From assembly GCA_020746105.1 (NCBI GenBank), contig CM036622.1, forward strand, positions 16,464,987 to 16,528,986: 64,000 nucleotides of DNA, read 5' to 3'. Both the position numbers and the translations under genes were made by a program. This DNA comes from Trogon surrucura. Taxonomy: Eukaryota > Chordata > Aves > Trogoniformes > Trogonidae. Numbering within the stretch: the first letter of the stretch is position 1; each line of letters starts with the position of its first letter. Under the pieces are notes generated by a model, which saw nothing but the letters and a program-made list of their open reading frames with translations, ran no database searches and was not told the DNA's origin. Positions 50,646 to 63,200 of the stretch are shown one piece after another.

Positions 50646-50708
50646 ATGGTAAATGATCATTTGGATCAATTACAGGCTTTTAGCTGTGTTGTCTGTCATA
50701 ATTCATGA
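50646..50708 (+). CDS. uORF1 in RARB2 leader (20 codons)
   Basis: This is the first ATG in the leader. It has the best initiation context of all upstream ATGs (A at -3, G at +4), so scanning ribosomes should often start here. The 20-residue reading frame begins Met-Val-Asn-Asp and stops at TGA 50706-50708. That stop overlaps the next start in the sequence ATGA at 50705-50708, an arrangement that could favour termination-reinitiation. Short uORFs in mammalian RARB2 are known to restrain and tissue-tune translation; that this peptide is made here is inference. Confidence 0.7.
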   Translation: MVNDHLDQLQAFSCVVCHNS

Positions 50709-50783
50709 TTCTGGTCTGGGAAAAAGACCAACAGCCTACGTGCCAAAAAAGGGGCAGAGTTTGATGGAGTTGGGTGTACTTTT

Positions 50784-50808
<25 letters not shown>
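50653..50808 (+). CDS. uORF2 in RARB2 leader (51 codons)
   Basis: This is the longest upstream frame, 51 codons from a weak-context ATG (T at -3) to TAG at 50806-50808. It overlaps uORF1 in another frame. A second in-frame ATG at codon 38 (50764, G at +4) could initiate a 14-residue version. It ends 39 bases before the main start, close for efficient reinitiation. The predicted peptide opens Met-Ile-Ile-Trp-Ile and is hydrophobic at its N-terminus, with no known domain. Confidence 0.55.
50705..50764 (+). CDS. uORF3 in RARB2 leader (19 codons)
   Basis: The ATG at 50705 shares bases with the stop of uORF1 (ATGA). The frame runs 19 codons to TGA at 50762-50764, the last base of which is the A of the in-frame uORF2 ATG at 50764. 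It lies inside uORF2 in a different frame. Its own context is weak (T at -3, A at +4), so use would probably depend on ribosomes that have just finished uORF1. Confidence 0.5.
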   Translation: MILVWEKDQQPTCQKRGRV

Positions 50809-51081
<273 letters not shown>

Positions 51082-54000
51082 TAATTAAGCACGGGGTAAT
51101 GAGGGGTGGGGGGAGTTTCTGTGCAAAGTGCTGTTTGCAAGCCTTTTTCTCTCCTTTTTGGCAAGAAAGGGAAAAGGAAAGAGGTGCAGGGCTGCTGTCT
51201 GTTTACCCCTTCTCGTGTAGCATACTGGTCCTAAGAACAGTTGTGGAGCCAAGCAAGAACACATAAAATTCTAATACAGCAAATGCTTGCAAAACTCCCA
51301 CCAGTGAAGGACAAATTTACGTAACATCTCTGTGGTAGTTATTTCTTTGCTTCCTTAATCTGATTTTGTACCACGTTTGATAATCTGGACACATGTTGTC
51401 TCAAAGTGCATTTTAAGAGAGCAGTGAAGCAATTAAAATGCTGCTCCATGCAGTTCTTGCAAAGATGTGGAATTGCAGTGGGCAAGTGCCATTCCAAAAG
51501 TCGGACAGTAGTTTTAAGTTTCCTAAGAAAAGGCAATATTTCTTTGTATTGACCTTGCTGCCACCTTTCTTCTTCACTTTGTTGCTCTAAGAAGTTGCTG
51601 TTTTGCTAGAAAACTACTTACTGTGAACACCCTTTGAGTTTAACCATCAATTATTTCTATACCTTGCGATTCAGGCAGCGCTGCACTGGTAACGGAAGAG
51701 GGAGAGTTAGTGGTAGGACACTTGTGAAAACGTGTTATTATGCTATTAGGTCTTGATTCGTTGCTGAAATACATAGATGGTGAACAATGGCAGTATTTTA
51801 ACATCACAGTTTCAAGTTTGAGAAATGAGAAAAAGTGCCAGAAAGTATCACCTAATACTGTTCATAAAAGCTTGCAGGATGCTTCACTGCTCTGGCGATG
51901 GTTTAGATAAATGAGTTGGCTATCTATCAAAATGTTTTTAGCGCACTCTTGGGCACTTCAGTTACACCATTAACCACATAATTGTGTTTGCAGTTTTTGT
52001 TTTGCGGTATATTTAAAAGTTACCTAGGAATTAGAATAGTTCTCCCTTCGATACAGTTTATACCAAAGGGGTGGAGGGAAGGGAATCGAAAAAGAAATAA
52101 AAAATGTTTGGTGAAATAGCGAGCTTTTCACTCTGCTCAAAAGTTTTCAGTCACCATGTGACATTTGTGTGGGTTGAGTAATGAAAACAGAATTGTAAAA
52201 GTCAGTGACTACCAGCCTACATTGCTGCAAATATTTTGATGCCTTTACAATTAAAATTAGACTGTGAAGTTCGGCTTGGGATGTTTATTTTCTCTGCTGT
52301 TTTCAAAATGCCTCAAACAAGATATGAAGCAAAGCCTTTACTTTATAATAACCTTACTAGCTATGAGAGAGAGCTTCAGTTAGGGGAAACAAAAAACCCC
52401 AAGCTGATGTTTTACTAAAAATGTGGTTTACCCCTTCTATCGTTTAAACTGTAGTATAACTTCAGCGGTGATATTGTGGAAACTTGGAATTCAATAAACT
52501 TTCCTGGAGTAGGAGGCATATGCTGTTGTTAAAAACTTACGTTTGCAAAATATTCTTTAAGTAACTTCTCATTTAAAAACGTTCTGCTTATTCTCTTGTA
52601 TGTTGTTAATGCGTAGAAGCAGGGTTCTTAAAAACGAACTATCTGGTGTTTGTTCTTGGGCAAGTTAAACACAGGATTACCCTTATCAGAATGGAATGAG
52701 TGGTAAATATGTCATTTGCCTTGGGCTTGTGATAAGAGACAAGTGGTGATAACAGTAAAGTTTAGCTAATCAAAGAAACTCGTATTAACAAGAGTAAATA
52801 AAAAAAACACAGGAAAATGCATTCAGGAATCCAGTCTCCTAACTTTATAAGCAATAGGATTAATCTTCACTGCATGGGAATTTAAAATCAGACCGAAACC
52901 TGGATCGTAATACGGTGGCTGTAATGTGAACTGTGAAAGTTAATGGTATGGAAATGTGGAAAAGTAATTTAGTTAGGGTCCAAATGAACAATTCTGTTTG
53001 ATTTCTAGAGCAAGCTTTGGTTTTAATTTCGAAGATATTGTAAAGCACTCTATATGTATTTGTAAGCGGATCATAAAATACTGAAATTCTCTCAACGTGT
53101 AAGATTTTGTCTTGCATCTCATAAAAATAACGACAAAAATAGTATTCATGTGGCCCAGAAAGCTTTTAATGGTTTAACTGTTGTTCCAGTGCTTTTAAAT
53201 ACAAAGATAGCAATACTTAATTCTAACTCAAGTATTTCCTGATTATCTACTTTAATGAAGACCTCTGTGATTTAATGGAATGTATCATAGCCAAATTTTG
53301 AAATTACTAGATGTGAAATAGTAGGGGGTTTTGGTCTAGTTTGTTGTTTTATTTTTGGCTCTGACATAAAAGCAGTACACCTGCCGCCATTGCTTTAGGC
53401 CTTAGAAATATTGTTTTGATAGAGACGTGATTGTAGAGTAAAAGGTAAATGGTTGTTGAGGGAATAATACATGGATAGTGCAGGCTCTGAACAGGCGAGG
53501 AACAATCCCCGACAGCATCAGGGTTTTGACTGAAATGCTGGCAGAATCGGCCATGGCAGGGGTCAGGGCAGAATGCTGTAGGTCTCCAACTTCAGCACAT
53601 CTTCAGTATGTTAATCCCGTTACGATTCACTAAGCGAGCACGCTCCTTGCAGCATCACAAATTTTCTAGTCCATGCGGGTCTGCAAAGTGAAAATAGAGG
53701 AGAAGACGCAACCCAAACATGACCTTAACTTGTGCGGGTTTTTTTTTTTTCCCTCCCCTCCTGTGGGAGGAAAAACCTGCTATGGGTTTGCAACAGAAAT
53801 GTTAGCTACTGTATACTGCAAGATGTGTTAGGAGCACATACAAAAAAAATCTAGTATTGTGCTCATACATCTTTATGTTTTATGGGACGTTAGTCACATT
53901 GTTGTATGTCTAAAAAGAAAGTATTTGTTTGCAAAAGAAGTCAGGGACTCAGAAGTGAGAGTAGAACTGACTGGACTTTAAATCATGAGTCCTTCTTTTT

Positions 54001-54416
54001 TTCTCGTAAGATAAAAATCAGACTGGCACAACTAAATTAGCTATAATAGTTAGAATAATAGTTCTTAAGAGGACGAAAGAGTTAAGATTGCAAGAATGAG
54101 TAATTTAAACTTTCTAAAGCAAGGCAGAATTTTTTGCTCCCTCGCTACACAGCAACAACAAATACTGAGAGAAAACAAGTAACTTTTGGTGAAACATGAG
54201 CTAACTAAATGCTGTGGAACTGGGGACATGGCAGACCCTGAGAGGGGAGATGGCAATTTGGCCTTGGAAAAGCCTGTTAAAGAAAGTCTTCATTAGTCTT
54301 CATTAATTAAACAGGCAAAAAAGCAAATGAGCAGGCCCAAAACAAGAGTAAGTTTGTTTGGCAGTATGTAGTGTTTCAGCTAATTATGTCAAATAGAAGA
54401 CTACTGCCTACCACAT

Positions 54417-54442
54417 TTCCTTAGGTTTAGAAACCTAAGGAA
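54417..54442. repeat. 26-bp near-perfect palindrome
   Basis: The arms TTCCTTAGGTTT (54417-54428) and AAACCTAAGGAA (54431-54442) are exact reverse complements separated by only AG. It could form a cruciform, or a hairpin in the pre-mRNA, or serve as a dimeric protein site. No known factor is assigned. Confidence 0.9.
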
Positions 54443-55419
54443 TTTGATGAAGGCAAAAGTTATGGATATGGCAGGAGAACCTAATATGATGTCAAAGCCC
54501 GTAGAGTGTGCAGTTCTTATTTCGGGTTGGTGGGAAGTGTTTGCTTGGAGAGAATCTAACAGGTATTAACTTCCAGAAAGTTCATGAAGATGGGACTCAG
54601 GAAGGCATGCGCTTTCCTTCTGAAATCCAGATTAATGAAATGTTTGGGTCAGGTTCTTGTTCCCTGTAAGCGCTGGAAACATCTGTGCTCAACAGAAAAA
54701 GTTCAGTACTTTATTTTCTTTCATCTTTCTGAATTTAAAAACAAACATTTTGAAGTGAAGGGCTTGTAATCTGCATTCCCAAGTATCAAATTGCTGCAGG
54801 TGTGTTTGCTAGTGCCCAGAAGGCAAGATCTGTTTCAACCAGGTTATTTTCTTTAAAGTTCATCTATAAACTTTACAGCTAAATCACGAGGGCTGATTTG
54901 CTTAGGGATACGGTCTTTGTTGAAGTTTTTATACTTGTAGCTTAATGCCCCGAAATATGTGATGAAAAGTGTTTGTGTCAGAACCCCTTCATTCAGAAAA
55001 AAAAATTGCACGGAGATATTTTTCTTCCAAATGAATTGAAACGAGAACAACTGTTCTCTAGGTAGACTCTGATAAAGTTAGCCTGATCCAGCTGCTGCCA
55101 CAGGAAAACTAATGGACATGCACCACTGTCAAAAACTCCTGCAGACAAAAATGACGAGAGGCGTTCGCTGGTGAAGTCAGGGTGGGATAAGCTTGGAGGA
55201 AAAGCAGTGTATGGCCAGGTGACTCCCTGCTCACCTAATGAGTCTGTGCAGCAAAGGTGCAACTTGTCAGAACAAAGCCAGGCTGGCGCTGCGCTGCCTC
55301 GATGAGGGTTACAGCGAAGTTTGGGAGTTGAAAGAGAGAAGAGATAATGTTTCAGACATCGAAGTTAGTCATCCTCACATCCAGCTAAGTCCCCGCTTAC
55401 TGCTGAGCCGCCTCAGTTA

Positions 55420-55900
55420 ACCATGTGTGTGTCACGCCTGCCCCGCAGCCCGGCTGAGCCGAGGGGCTTTGCTCGGGGGGAGCGGGGCGCCCCGGTCGGC
55501 AGATTATGCTTCCACCTCCCTCCGAACACCCCAAGCGACTGGTTTTGCTCAGGTCTAATTTATACCCCACCCTTTGCGCAGCCGATGAAGTGCGGCTGTG
55601 TTACACAGCCAGCATTTCGATTTGGGAGCGGGGCTGTGAAAGGGACATTGTGCTCCGAGGCACTGCTGTCTGCCGCGGCCGGCCGCGCCGTGCCCAGGCC
55701 TATTGAGACCTCAAAAGCAGAGCACAGCTGCGATGAGTTTCCAGATCTGTTTGGCCGTGGGGACTGGTGCTGGTATGCGTGCAGGCAGGGGGGAGCATCC
55801 CTCTCCCCCTCGCGCTTTCTGCCTTAGGGGGCTGGCAGCGGCCTCCGAGCAGCGAATTTACAGGGGCGGGCGGCTGGGGCCAAATTAGTTGTGGTTTCGA
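55420..55900. other. Intronic CpG-rich island
   Basis: I count about 34 CpG in roughly 500 bp, in sequence clearly richer in G+C than its AT-rich surroundings. It includes a 14-bp perfect palindrome CGCGGCCGGCCGCG at 55674-55687. A true-ATG open frame of 134 codons starts at 55423 (A at -3) and ends at 55827; its product is not recognisable and may reflect GC content. It lies 5 kb downstream of the P2 start. It may be an alternative promoter with a first exon, or an intronic enhancer. No TATA-like box or donor stands out clearly. Confidence 0.5.
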
Positions 55901-56422
55901 AGGGCTTTCCAGAGGTTCGCTAGGCTGTGGCGCGCAGCCCCATGAGGAAGGATATCAGTTGATGTATAAAATGGCCAAGGAGCTTCGGTAAATAGACTTT
56001 ACCCTTCAAATCCAGAGGTCCTGGCAGCGGCTGTGCGGGAGGGTGGGGTTGTACTTTTCCCCTTCCTGTACTTGGACACTTTTGATTATCCAGACTTTCT
56101 GGGACTGAGCAGGGCTGCCTAATAACAAAGCCTGCATAATATAATTGCCTAAATAGGCCTATTGTCCTTTTAAAGTCACTGTGCTGTGAAATCTTTCAAC
56201 TTCTCACTGAGAACGTTGCGTCTAACGTTTGGACAGCTTAGTGGCTGCGGCGAGGAGGAGATTCTTTTCCCTCATTTCTCTTTGCAGCGTGGTTGAGAAG
56301 CCGATTATATCCCTGCCGCCTATTGATGTTTACCCCTTTTGGGAAGCAAATATTTTAGCCCCTTCTGGCAGGGTAAACTGCCAAAAGTAATAGGCCTGGA
56401 AGTACAAAGCTATGATTGATTT

Positions 56423-56469
56423 TGACCTTTGCTCACGTGCATGAAGTCTGTCCCCATGCAGTGTGACCC
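56423..56469. promoter_or_regulatory. Nuclear receptor half-sites with E-box
   Basis: TGACCT at 56423-56428 is followed by TTGCTCA, giving TGACCTTTGCTCA, a degenerate DR1-like core of the type bound by COUP-TF, HNF4 or RXR dimers. A CACGTG E-box lies at 56434-56439 and a further half-site TGACCC at 56464-56469. The cluster lies about 0.5 kb right of the intronic CpG island. Each motif alone is common; only their proximity makes the region a candidate regulatory element. Confidence 0.3.
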
Positions 56470-57454
56470 ATGCCACTTCTTGCTGAAAACCAAGCCCTTT
56501 CAAACCAAATGGAACCACGAAAATGCAAGCCACAAAATGCTCAAAACTATTCTAAAGTAACAGAATCATCGTTTTCTCTGTACTGCAAGGAAAAATATAG
56601 GCAGCAGGAGGGTAGCAAAGCTGGATTTTCTAGCATCAAACCAAGAGTGATGTCTTTCGTCTGCTGCTGCTTCTTTACGAGAACCATATTCTAGGTGCAA
56701 AATAAACAAACTGGTATCCTGTGGGAATAATTCTTCAGTGCAGTTTTTTCAGTCTCAGTAATCTTAGCTGTTCCTCCTAATTGTAATCGGTGAACAACTT
56801 TCGTTCAAACCCACGGATTTTAAACTGTCCTTTTAAAAATAATCCAAGGTCGGGAATTTTGTTATTCCGTTATTGCACAGGCAAATGTGTTGCAAAAGTT
56901 AAGAATGTCAGAAGCAGTAGCCTAAAGTTAGCATCTTAATCCACATTTCATGGCTTCATTTCCAAATATGCTGAGCATCTATGAGCTCCCTCAGCACTTT
57001 TAAAAACAGGCCACATATTTAAATGACCAAATACTATTTAGAACCTTCATTTAATATTTAAAAAAAAATTAAAGCCCTTTCCCACTTCCCTCAATATATG
57101 AAAAGGTAAATTCGTGACAGAGTTCATGACATTAGCAGTGGAAATAGAGACACTTACGAGACATGGTAGGACTTGTTTATAAAAACATATTACTCTCTAT
57201 AAATTTACAAGTCAAGCGAGGTTTTCTCCTGTATTTTATCTGTCTCACAGATTTCTCCGATACTCGGTTTGCTTCCTTGCTTTAAAGTCTGCTCATCAGA
57301 TACTAATCTGTGACAGTTTCAAACTTGCGGCATGGATTTTAATGGCTAGATTATCTTCTTCATATACTCGCTCATCATTAGCAGCTGCTCGGGATTGTTT
57401 TCCCAGTGGCAGCGAATTAATATGACTGTGGTCACTGTGCGTTTTGCTGATTTT

Positions 57455-57482
57455 GGGGGAGGAGGGAGGGAGGGAGGAGGGG
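57455..57482 (+). other. G-quadruplex-capable G-rich run
   Basis: The run holds five G-tracts of three or more (57455-57459, 57464-57466, 57468-57470, 57472-57474 and 57479-57482) with short A-containing loops. It fits the intramolecular G-quadruplex pattern on the strand that is transcribed into RARB pre-mRNA. Formation in cells is not shown by the sequence. Confidence 0.65.
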
Positions 57483-58690
57483 AAAAATCAAGCTTCCTTC
57501 AGCTCATTTTAGTAATCTGAATAGGAGCGGAGAACTCGCATCATGTGACGGGGCAGCTCAGCTCACCAGCATGGGGTCCCTGTGTGAGAACCTCCCTTGT
57601 ACATGACAATCTGATAAGGATATCATGTGGTTTAGAAACACATTCCCACAATGTTCGCTTCTTTGTCCCTTTATTTGGGAGTGGGTAGGAAAAAACCTCG
57701 TAACAAACCAATGCCAGCCCTTATATAACTGACCCCACTTTCTTTTAGCATTCTGTTTGAGCATTACAGCTTCTTCGAATACTTTTCTTGAGAGAGATGG
57801 AAATATAATCCAGCAAGTCTGTGTAAAGAATCCTAGACGCAGTGTATAATATACCTTCTGTTCCCTTTGGACAAGGTGATTTTTCTTTCTCCTGCTTATA
57901 CCATATATAAACTGAATATTATAAAACTATGTAAGTTAAATATACACATGCAAGCGACACTTGTATAGGTTTAATAGGTTAAAGCTAGAGTGAATATTTA
58001 TAAATTCTCAGAGTGCTCTGGATCTTCACCACTAAGGACATGATGTTAAAGGCCATCCGTAGTTTGGAGGGATTTCCGTTTTATGCACTTTCAGTGACTT
58101 ATATTTTACCCTCTAAGTGCATCCCCTAAGAAAAAAGAGCAGAGAAATGTCTCGCAACAAAGAGATTTTTTTTTTCAGCATTGCTTAGTTTCATTTAATG
58201 GTTTAAAGGATTGCTTCCCATTGAACCATCATATTTTTCTCTAGGCTTGCATTGTATTTTTAGCAAGGATCTTTGGAAAATAAAATGACAAATTAAGAAT
58301 ACTTTTATCTTTTAGAGCCTTGTCCAGTGAACTCAATCCTCCACCTTGATTTTAATAAGAGTTTTAGACACAGTGTTGTATGAGCGAGTCTAGCATATTT
58401 ATGTACCAGTACTTATATGAAATAGCAGTAAAAGCTCATGCCATCGAACTGTATGTTCAGCACAATAAATAAGCATCCAACATTTCTTCGAACGAAAGAA
58501 GGATCACTTTGCTTTTAAAGATACATAGCGGATGTGTGGAGCAATTAACTAAACAAGCTGCCCGGTGTTGCACCAGCCAGAGACAACTCCCACAATTTAA
58601 TTTAACTCGAATTTCCTTCAGTGGGTGCTTCAATCCTAGAAAAAAGCCGTTTGTGCTCGTAAGATACAAACAGTGGAAGGAATGGTCCAA

Positions 58691-58760
58691 TTAAAAAAAA
58701 AACCCTCACAAAACAAAACAAAAACTTAAAAAAACAACCAACCAAAACCAACAAATAACA
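58691..58760 (+). repeat. A-rich, AAC-containing low-complexity DNA
   Basis: About 70 bases consist almost only of A and C, with AAAAC and AACC units. No element with a poly-A tail could be recognised on its left. Called as low-complexity sequence. Confidence 0.8.
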
Positions 58761-60276
58761 GGAAAAATCTCTCGAATCCTGTGATTTATTTTTTTTTATC
58801 CGAATACAGCTTGTGGTGAGTTCCTGAAGTGGCCATTACACCACTCCAGTGGTCTTCTCCGGCAAGCTGGCTGGTGGCACAGCAGCACATCGTACAGAGG
58901 TGTGTATCTCTTCTCCTACAAGACTTCCTGTCATCTTCCAGTCTTGAATCACTCCTCTGCCAGCTGGTGACCGGTATCAAGAGGATTCCCAGGTCCCTGC
59001 ATGATAAGTGCATGTAACAGCATCTGGGTTGATTTAAATATTTCACTCGCTCGCAAATACCGATCTGGGCGAGAGGTGTTGGGCATGGCGCAGCTGTACC
59101 CTGGCTTTTGAGGATCTTGGGGCGTCTTACCCCCTGCCCTGTTGCTTATGGGCTGTCAGTGGGGAGCAGACTCCTCTGCCTCTCGTCTCTTTCCATCACC
59201 CAGACGCCTCTTTAATTCCTCATCTTGTACCCCAAAACCCACAAGGAAGACCAGCGTTGCCTGTCTTTCCAAGACTGAACATTCACTCGCACAGGAACAA
59301 AAAGGAGGTGGAAAACTGTGTCACAGTGCCATCTGGCGATACCTGCCCAAACCTTCCCCTTGGCAAGGGCTGTGGCCGCCCAGGCAGTTGATCTGCAGGC
59401 GGATGCTTTCCCGAGGACCCTGGTTCGGGCTCTGGGACGTGCGTGTGCCCCCCAAAAGCTCATCTTTCCGGTTTTTCGCACAGCTCTCTGGGTTACTCTA
59501 ATCAGAAGATCTTATCTTCTCTACAAACCTTCCCTTCCTAGCAGAGAGCACAGATACACCGATCTGCATTCTTTGCTTGGGGCACAAGGCAAAGGACTGG
59601 CTAAAAAAGTCAAGTGTGTGTGAGCTTTTGTATTACTAAGACCAATTCCTGAGGTGGGGGTGTTTACGCAGTTCTTCATACTTCTACCTCTCAACTTTTT
59701 ATCTGAGGAAGTTTTTCTCTTTTTCCCTGCCTCTTTCAGAGTATTCCTTTGCATTGCTTTGTTGCTTGGGTTTCCTCTCTTCATTCAAGGACAAAATGTT
59801 AGTAGTTGCTGGATCAGGGTATATGTCAGATCCTCCTTAGTGGCTGGCTGGAAAGTCTTAAAGATCGTAAAGATCCTTCTGTCTTCACCCCACACTGTGA
59901 ACACCGAGATGTAGAATGCAGAACAAATGGCAGATCACCTACGTCTTTCAGATGTTTGTGCAAAGTGTCTTCGATGAGGGGGGCTAACAGAAGAATATGC
60001 TTCTCCTAAGTCCTGGTCCCATAGCAAACCTCTGCCTTCCTCTCTCCGTTTGGAGAGCACATTTCGGCTGTGTTTTCCTAGTTGCATGTCTCGTCACATG
60101 CTGTGCAGGTTAGGTATGTGAACGGCTCAGCTTTCTATGCTTTGCGTGTATTGCCACATTCATTTCTCTGACATCGCGCCACGAAGGATCCATTATCTCT
60201 CCGAAGTTTTGAAACAAAGCCTTCGGCTGCCTGCAAGAAGTCCGAGCTGACTCATGTCTTTCTGTGCTTTTTTTCT

Positions 60277-60297
60277 CCCCCCCTCCCCGCCCCCCCC
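60277..60297 (-). other. C-rich run (G-rich on the minus strand)
   Basis: C7-T-C4-G-C8 follows a T-run. The minus strand has G-tracts of 8, 4 and 7, enough for a quadruplex if the longest tract is split. As part of a T/C-rich stretch it might resemble a splice-acceptor pyrimidine tract, but no acceptor with a coding exon follows. Confidence 0.5.
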
Positions 60298-63200
60298 TTA
60301 TCTGGATCTTTTCCTTTCTCTGTGTTTCGGAGAGGTCCTGCAAGACTTCATGGTTGAAGCACAAGCTGTGTGTTAGGAAGTACTGCATGTCTGGAGGCAG
60401 TTTGGGAAAATAGCCCTTCCCCTCTCCTTGAAATGAAGTCCGCTATGAACGCTGCAGTTGTTCACAGGGGCTGTTTTTTCACCTTTACCAATGTGTGAAA
60501 GCAGAGCTTTGTTACAGCGTGATACACTGACGCTGCCCAGTAATCGCTAACCTTAATTTCTGTGCAGAACAAGCAGATATTCTGACCAAAAGACGCGAGG
60601 AAGGAGTGATGCAATTAAATGATATTAAATCAGAGTATCGGTTTGCCGAGAACATATATTTGGCTCTTTACTAACAATCTTGTCCTCATTTTTCAAATAA
60701 ACACATATTTTCACATGATAACTCTATTTGAAATATTAATGCTTCCAGGGCTGCATTACCTTTGTTTCTTCATCAAAGTCCATTACTGTGAAAAGGCTGC
60801 TGTTCCTTAGGCTGTTTCAGCTTCAAAAGAATTTTAGGGCCTGGTCTGTTGGAAAGCTTGGGGGTATAATTAGTGAAAATGGAAATAGATGCAAGAGAAA
60901 TTTAGTTCCTGATGTTTTAATTTAGTGTAGTACTGCCATGTGTTGTTGAAGAGGATTCTTAAAGGCAAACATAATTATTTCATTATGGTCTTCAGAATGC
61001 TTTCATTGGTCTTAATGACAAGAAGCTGCATAAGGAGTCATACATTTTAATTAGACCTTCTTATATTTACATCAGATAAATAACAAATAATTGATGAAAA
61101 ACAAGTCTTCTGAATGGATGATTTCACACAGAGCTCTGGTTACAGTTTAATGATAAAACATTTCTCTTATTGCTTTGCATTTTAATTATCTAGAATTATT
61201 ATTCTAGCAGACATCTCAAAATACTGCTATTTCCATGCATTTCATTAGATTCACAACTAATTTATATGAATCTGAAGCTAAGAGAAAAGGTGCTTTTCAA
61301 CATATATCCTTTACAAACAGTTTCCAGCTTTATTAATTTCATTTTGCTTTCATTTCTTATATTTAGATATTCTTGGCGGGGAGAAGATTGATAGAGTCTT
61401 TAGTAAAAGCTAGTGGGAAGAGGAGTCAGACCTTTTCCCATGTCTTCAATTTCTTACACAGGAGCAAGACCTGCTGTTCTAACAACCCAAAACTCCTGTA
61501 GGAGTCAAGGAGTGAGTATGAAATTGTAGGGCTTGTAGTGGAATTTTCAAAGGAAAAATTTGTTGCCTTTTTCTTCACCAGCTTGGTTGAAAGTTGTATT
61601 CACAAACATCTTCAATTTATTTCTAAAATCTTACCAGTAACCATTTATAATTGTGCGTATGCTTGAAGGCACATTTAAAATACCTATATTTTTTCTTTTC
61701 TTTATCCCCTTTACTGGACACTTTATGATACCGGGAGAAATTATTTTAGGGTTTTGCTACTTGCAAGACTCTTTCGTATGTTTGCAAGCTTGCCAGCCTT
61801 TCATTTTGGTAACAAAACATATTTCACATGATTCACTTCTGTGAGTATACAGAACACTAATTGTTGTTATTGATTTTAAATTTCACAACCATTACAAGTA
61901 ACCCAGATGAGTGGCAGATAAAGAGTAATAATCCATGGAGTTCTGGAAGTGTTTCGTGTTTGTCTGTAGTACTTTATGTGATCAATAGTAACTGCCCCAT
62001 TGAAACTAACTGCTGTATCAAATAACAGTAAATCAAATGAATGTGCTTACAGATTATTTATTGAAAGCTTTAATTGTTCACTGGGGCCCTGCTTATCTCA
62101 GGAAACAATGGAAGGCAGTGATCAGGCAAACTGGTTTGCAAATGCGGGGTGCTGTGAAACAGCAGGGTCTCCCCTCTGCCTGGGTGGCGTGAGAGCTTTC
62201 CAAAACGTGCCCCAGTCCCACTGGGATTGCCCAGAGGGGTTGATCCCGGGGTGAGCTGGTCAGACCGGAGTTTTCTCAGGCAGCGTCTCTTGAGCTCACA
62301 GGTTACTCTTTTTTTTTAGTTATTTTTATAGATTGTCATCTTTGGATACCAGACATGTCACATCTGACAGAGTAAAGTGCGGAAAAAGCACTGATAAGAT
62401 TTCCCAAAATTTCCAAGAGGTCTGTGTAATGAGAGACAGAAGAGGATCAGGCTTTAGAAAGAGACGTAAAGGAAAGCAAACCAAACTTATTCCATGGGAA
62501 GCTTACCAAGACACATCACAAACACAGTTGGTTTTGGCAGTTATGTGCTGCAGTTGTCAGACTTGTGCAAATACTAAGAAATTAAAAGTGACGATTTCTA
62601 ACAACCCCATGCCATTAGATTTTCCTGATTCCTAAAAATGGCTGTCCTGGCCTGTCACAGTCGCTCCATGAAGTACTAGTGTCACAGGTTGGAGGTTTTC
62701 TGGACCTTAAAGTAAAATGAGTAGTCTTATAGCAGCTTCAGTACTATCCACATTTTTTTTAATAGCCTCCATGTGTTGCCAGTAATACTTTGCTGTGGGT
62801 TGAGAATCCTTTTGGTATCAGCAGAGACACTAAAGCTGTCCTTCAGCAAATTCAGGAAGATGGCACTGACTGAATTTACATTTAATAACATACCTTTCCA
62901 ACCGTGACAACTGGAAGAGCATTTGTAAAAATGAGCTTAATTTCTACAGAAAATGATGGCCCAAATCTTGCAAACATGACAGGAAAAGGTTCCCCCCCAC
63001 CCCCCAAAAAATGTATATTTTGTGAAATGTACTTCTATGCATGTGTGTAATAATGAATAATCATGATGTAGACATTTTAAAATTATTAAAGCACAGTAGC
63101 CAGAGATCTTGTGGAATTGAATCTCACTTGAAAAAAAAGGTAACTTCTCTTTTTCAAAGCATAAGTTTTGGTTTATGTTTCTTGTGACACCAGGTATCAG

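Noticed and set aside
54646-54657. DR0-like pair GGGTCA-GGTTCT
   Set aside because: The second half-site lacks the final A of the consensus, and single mismatched pairs are common by chance.
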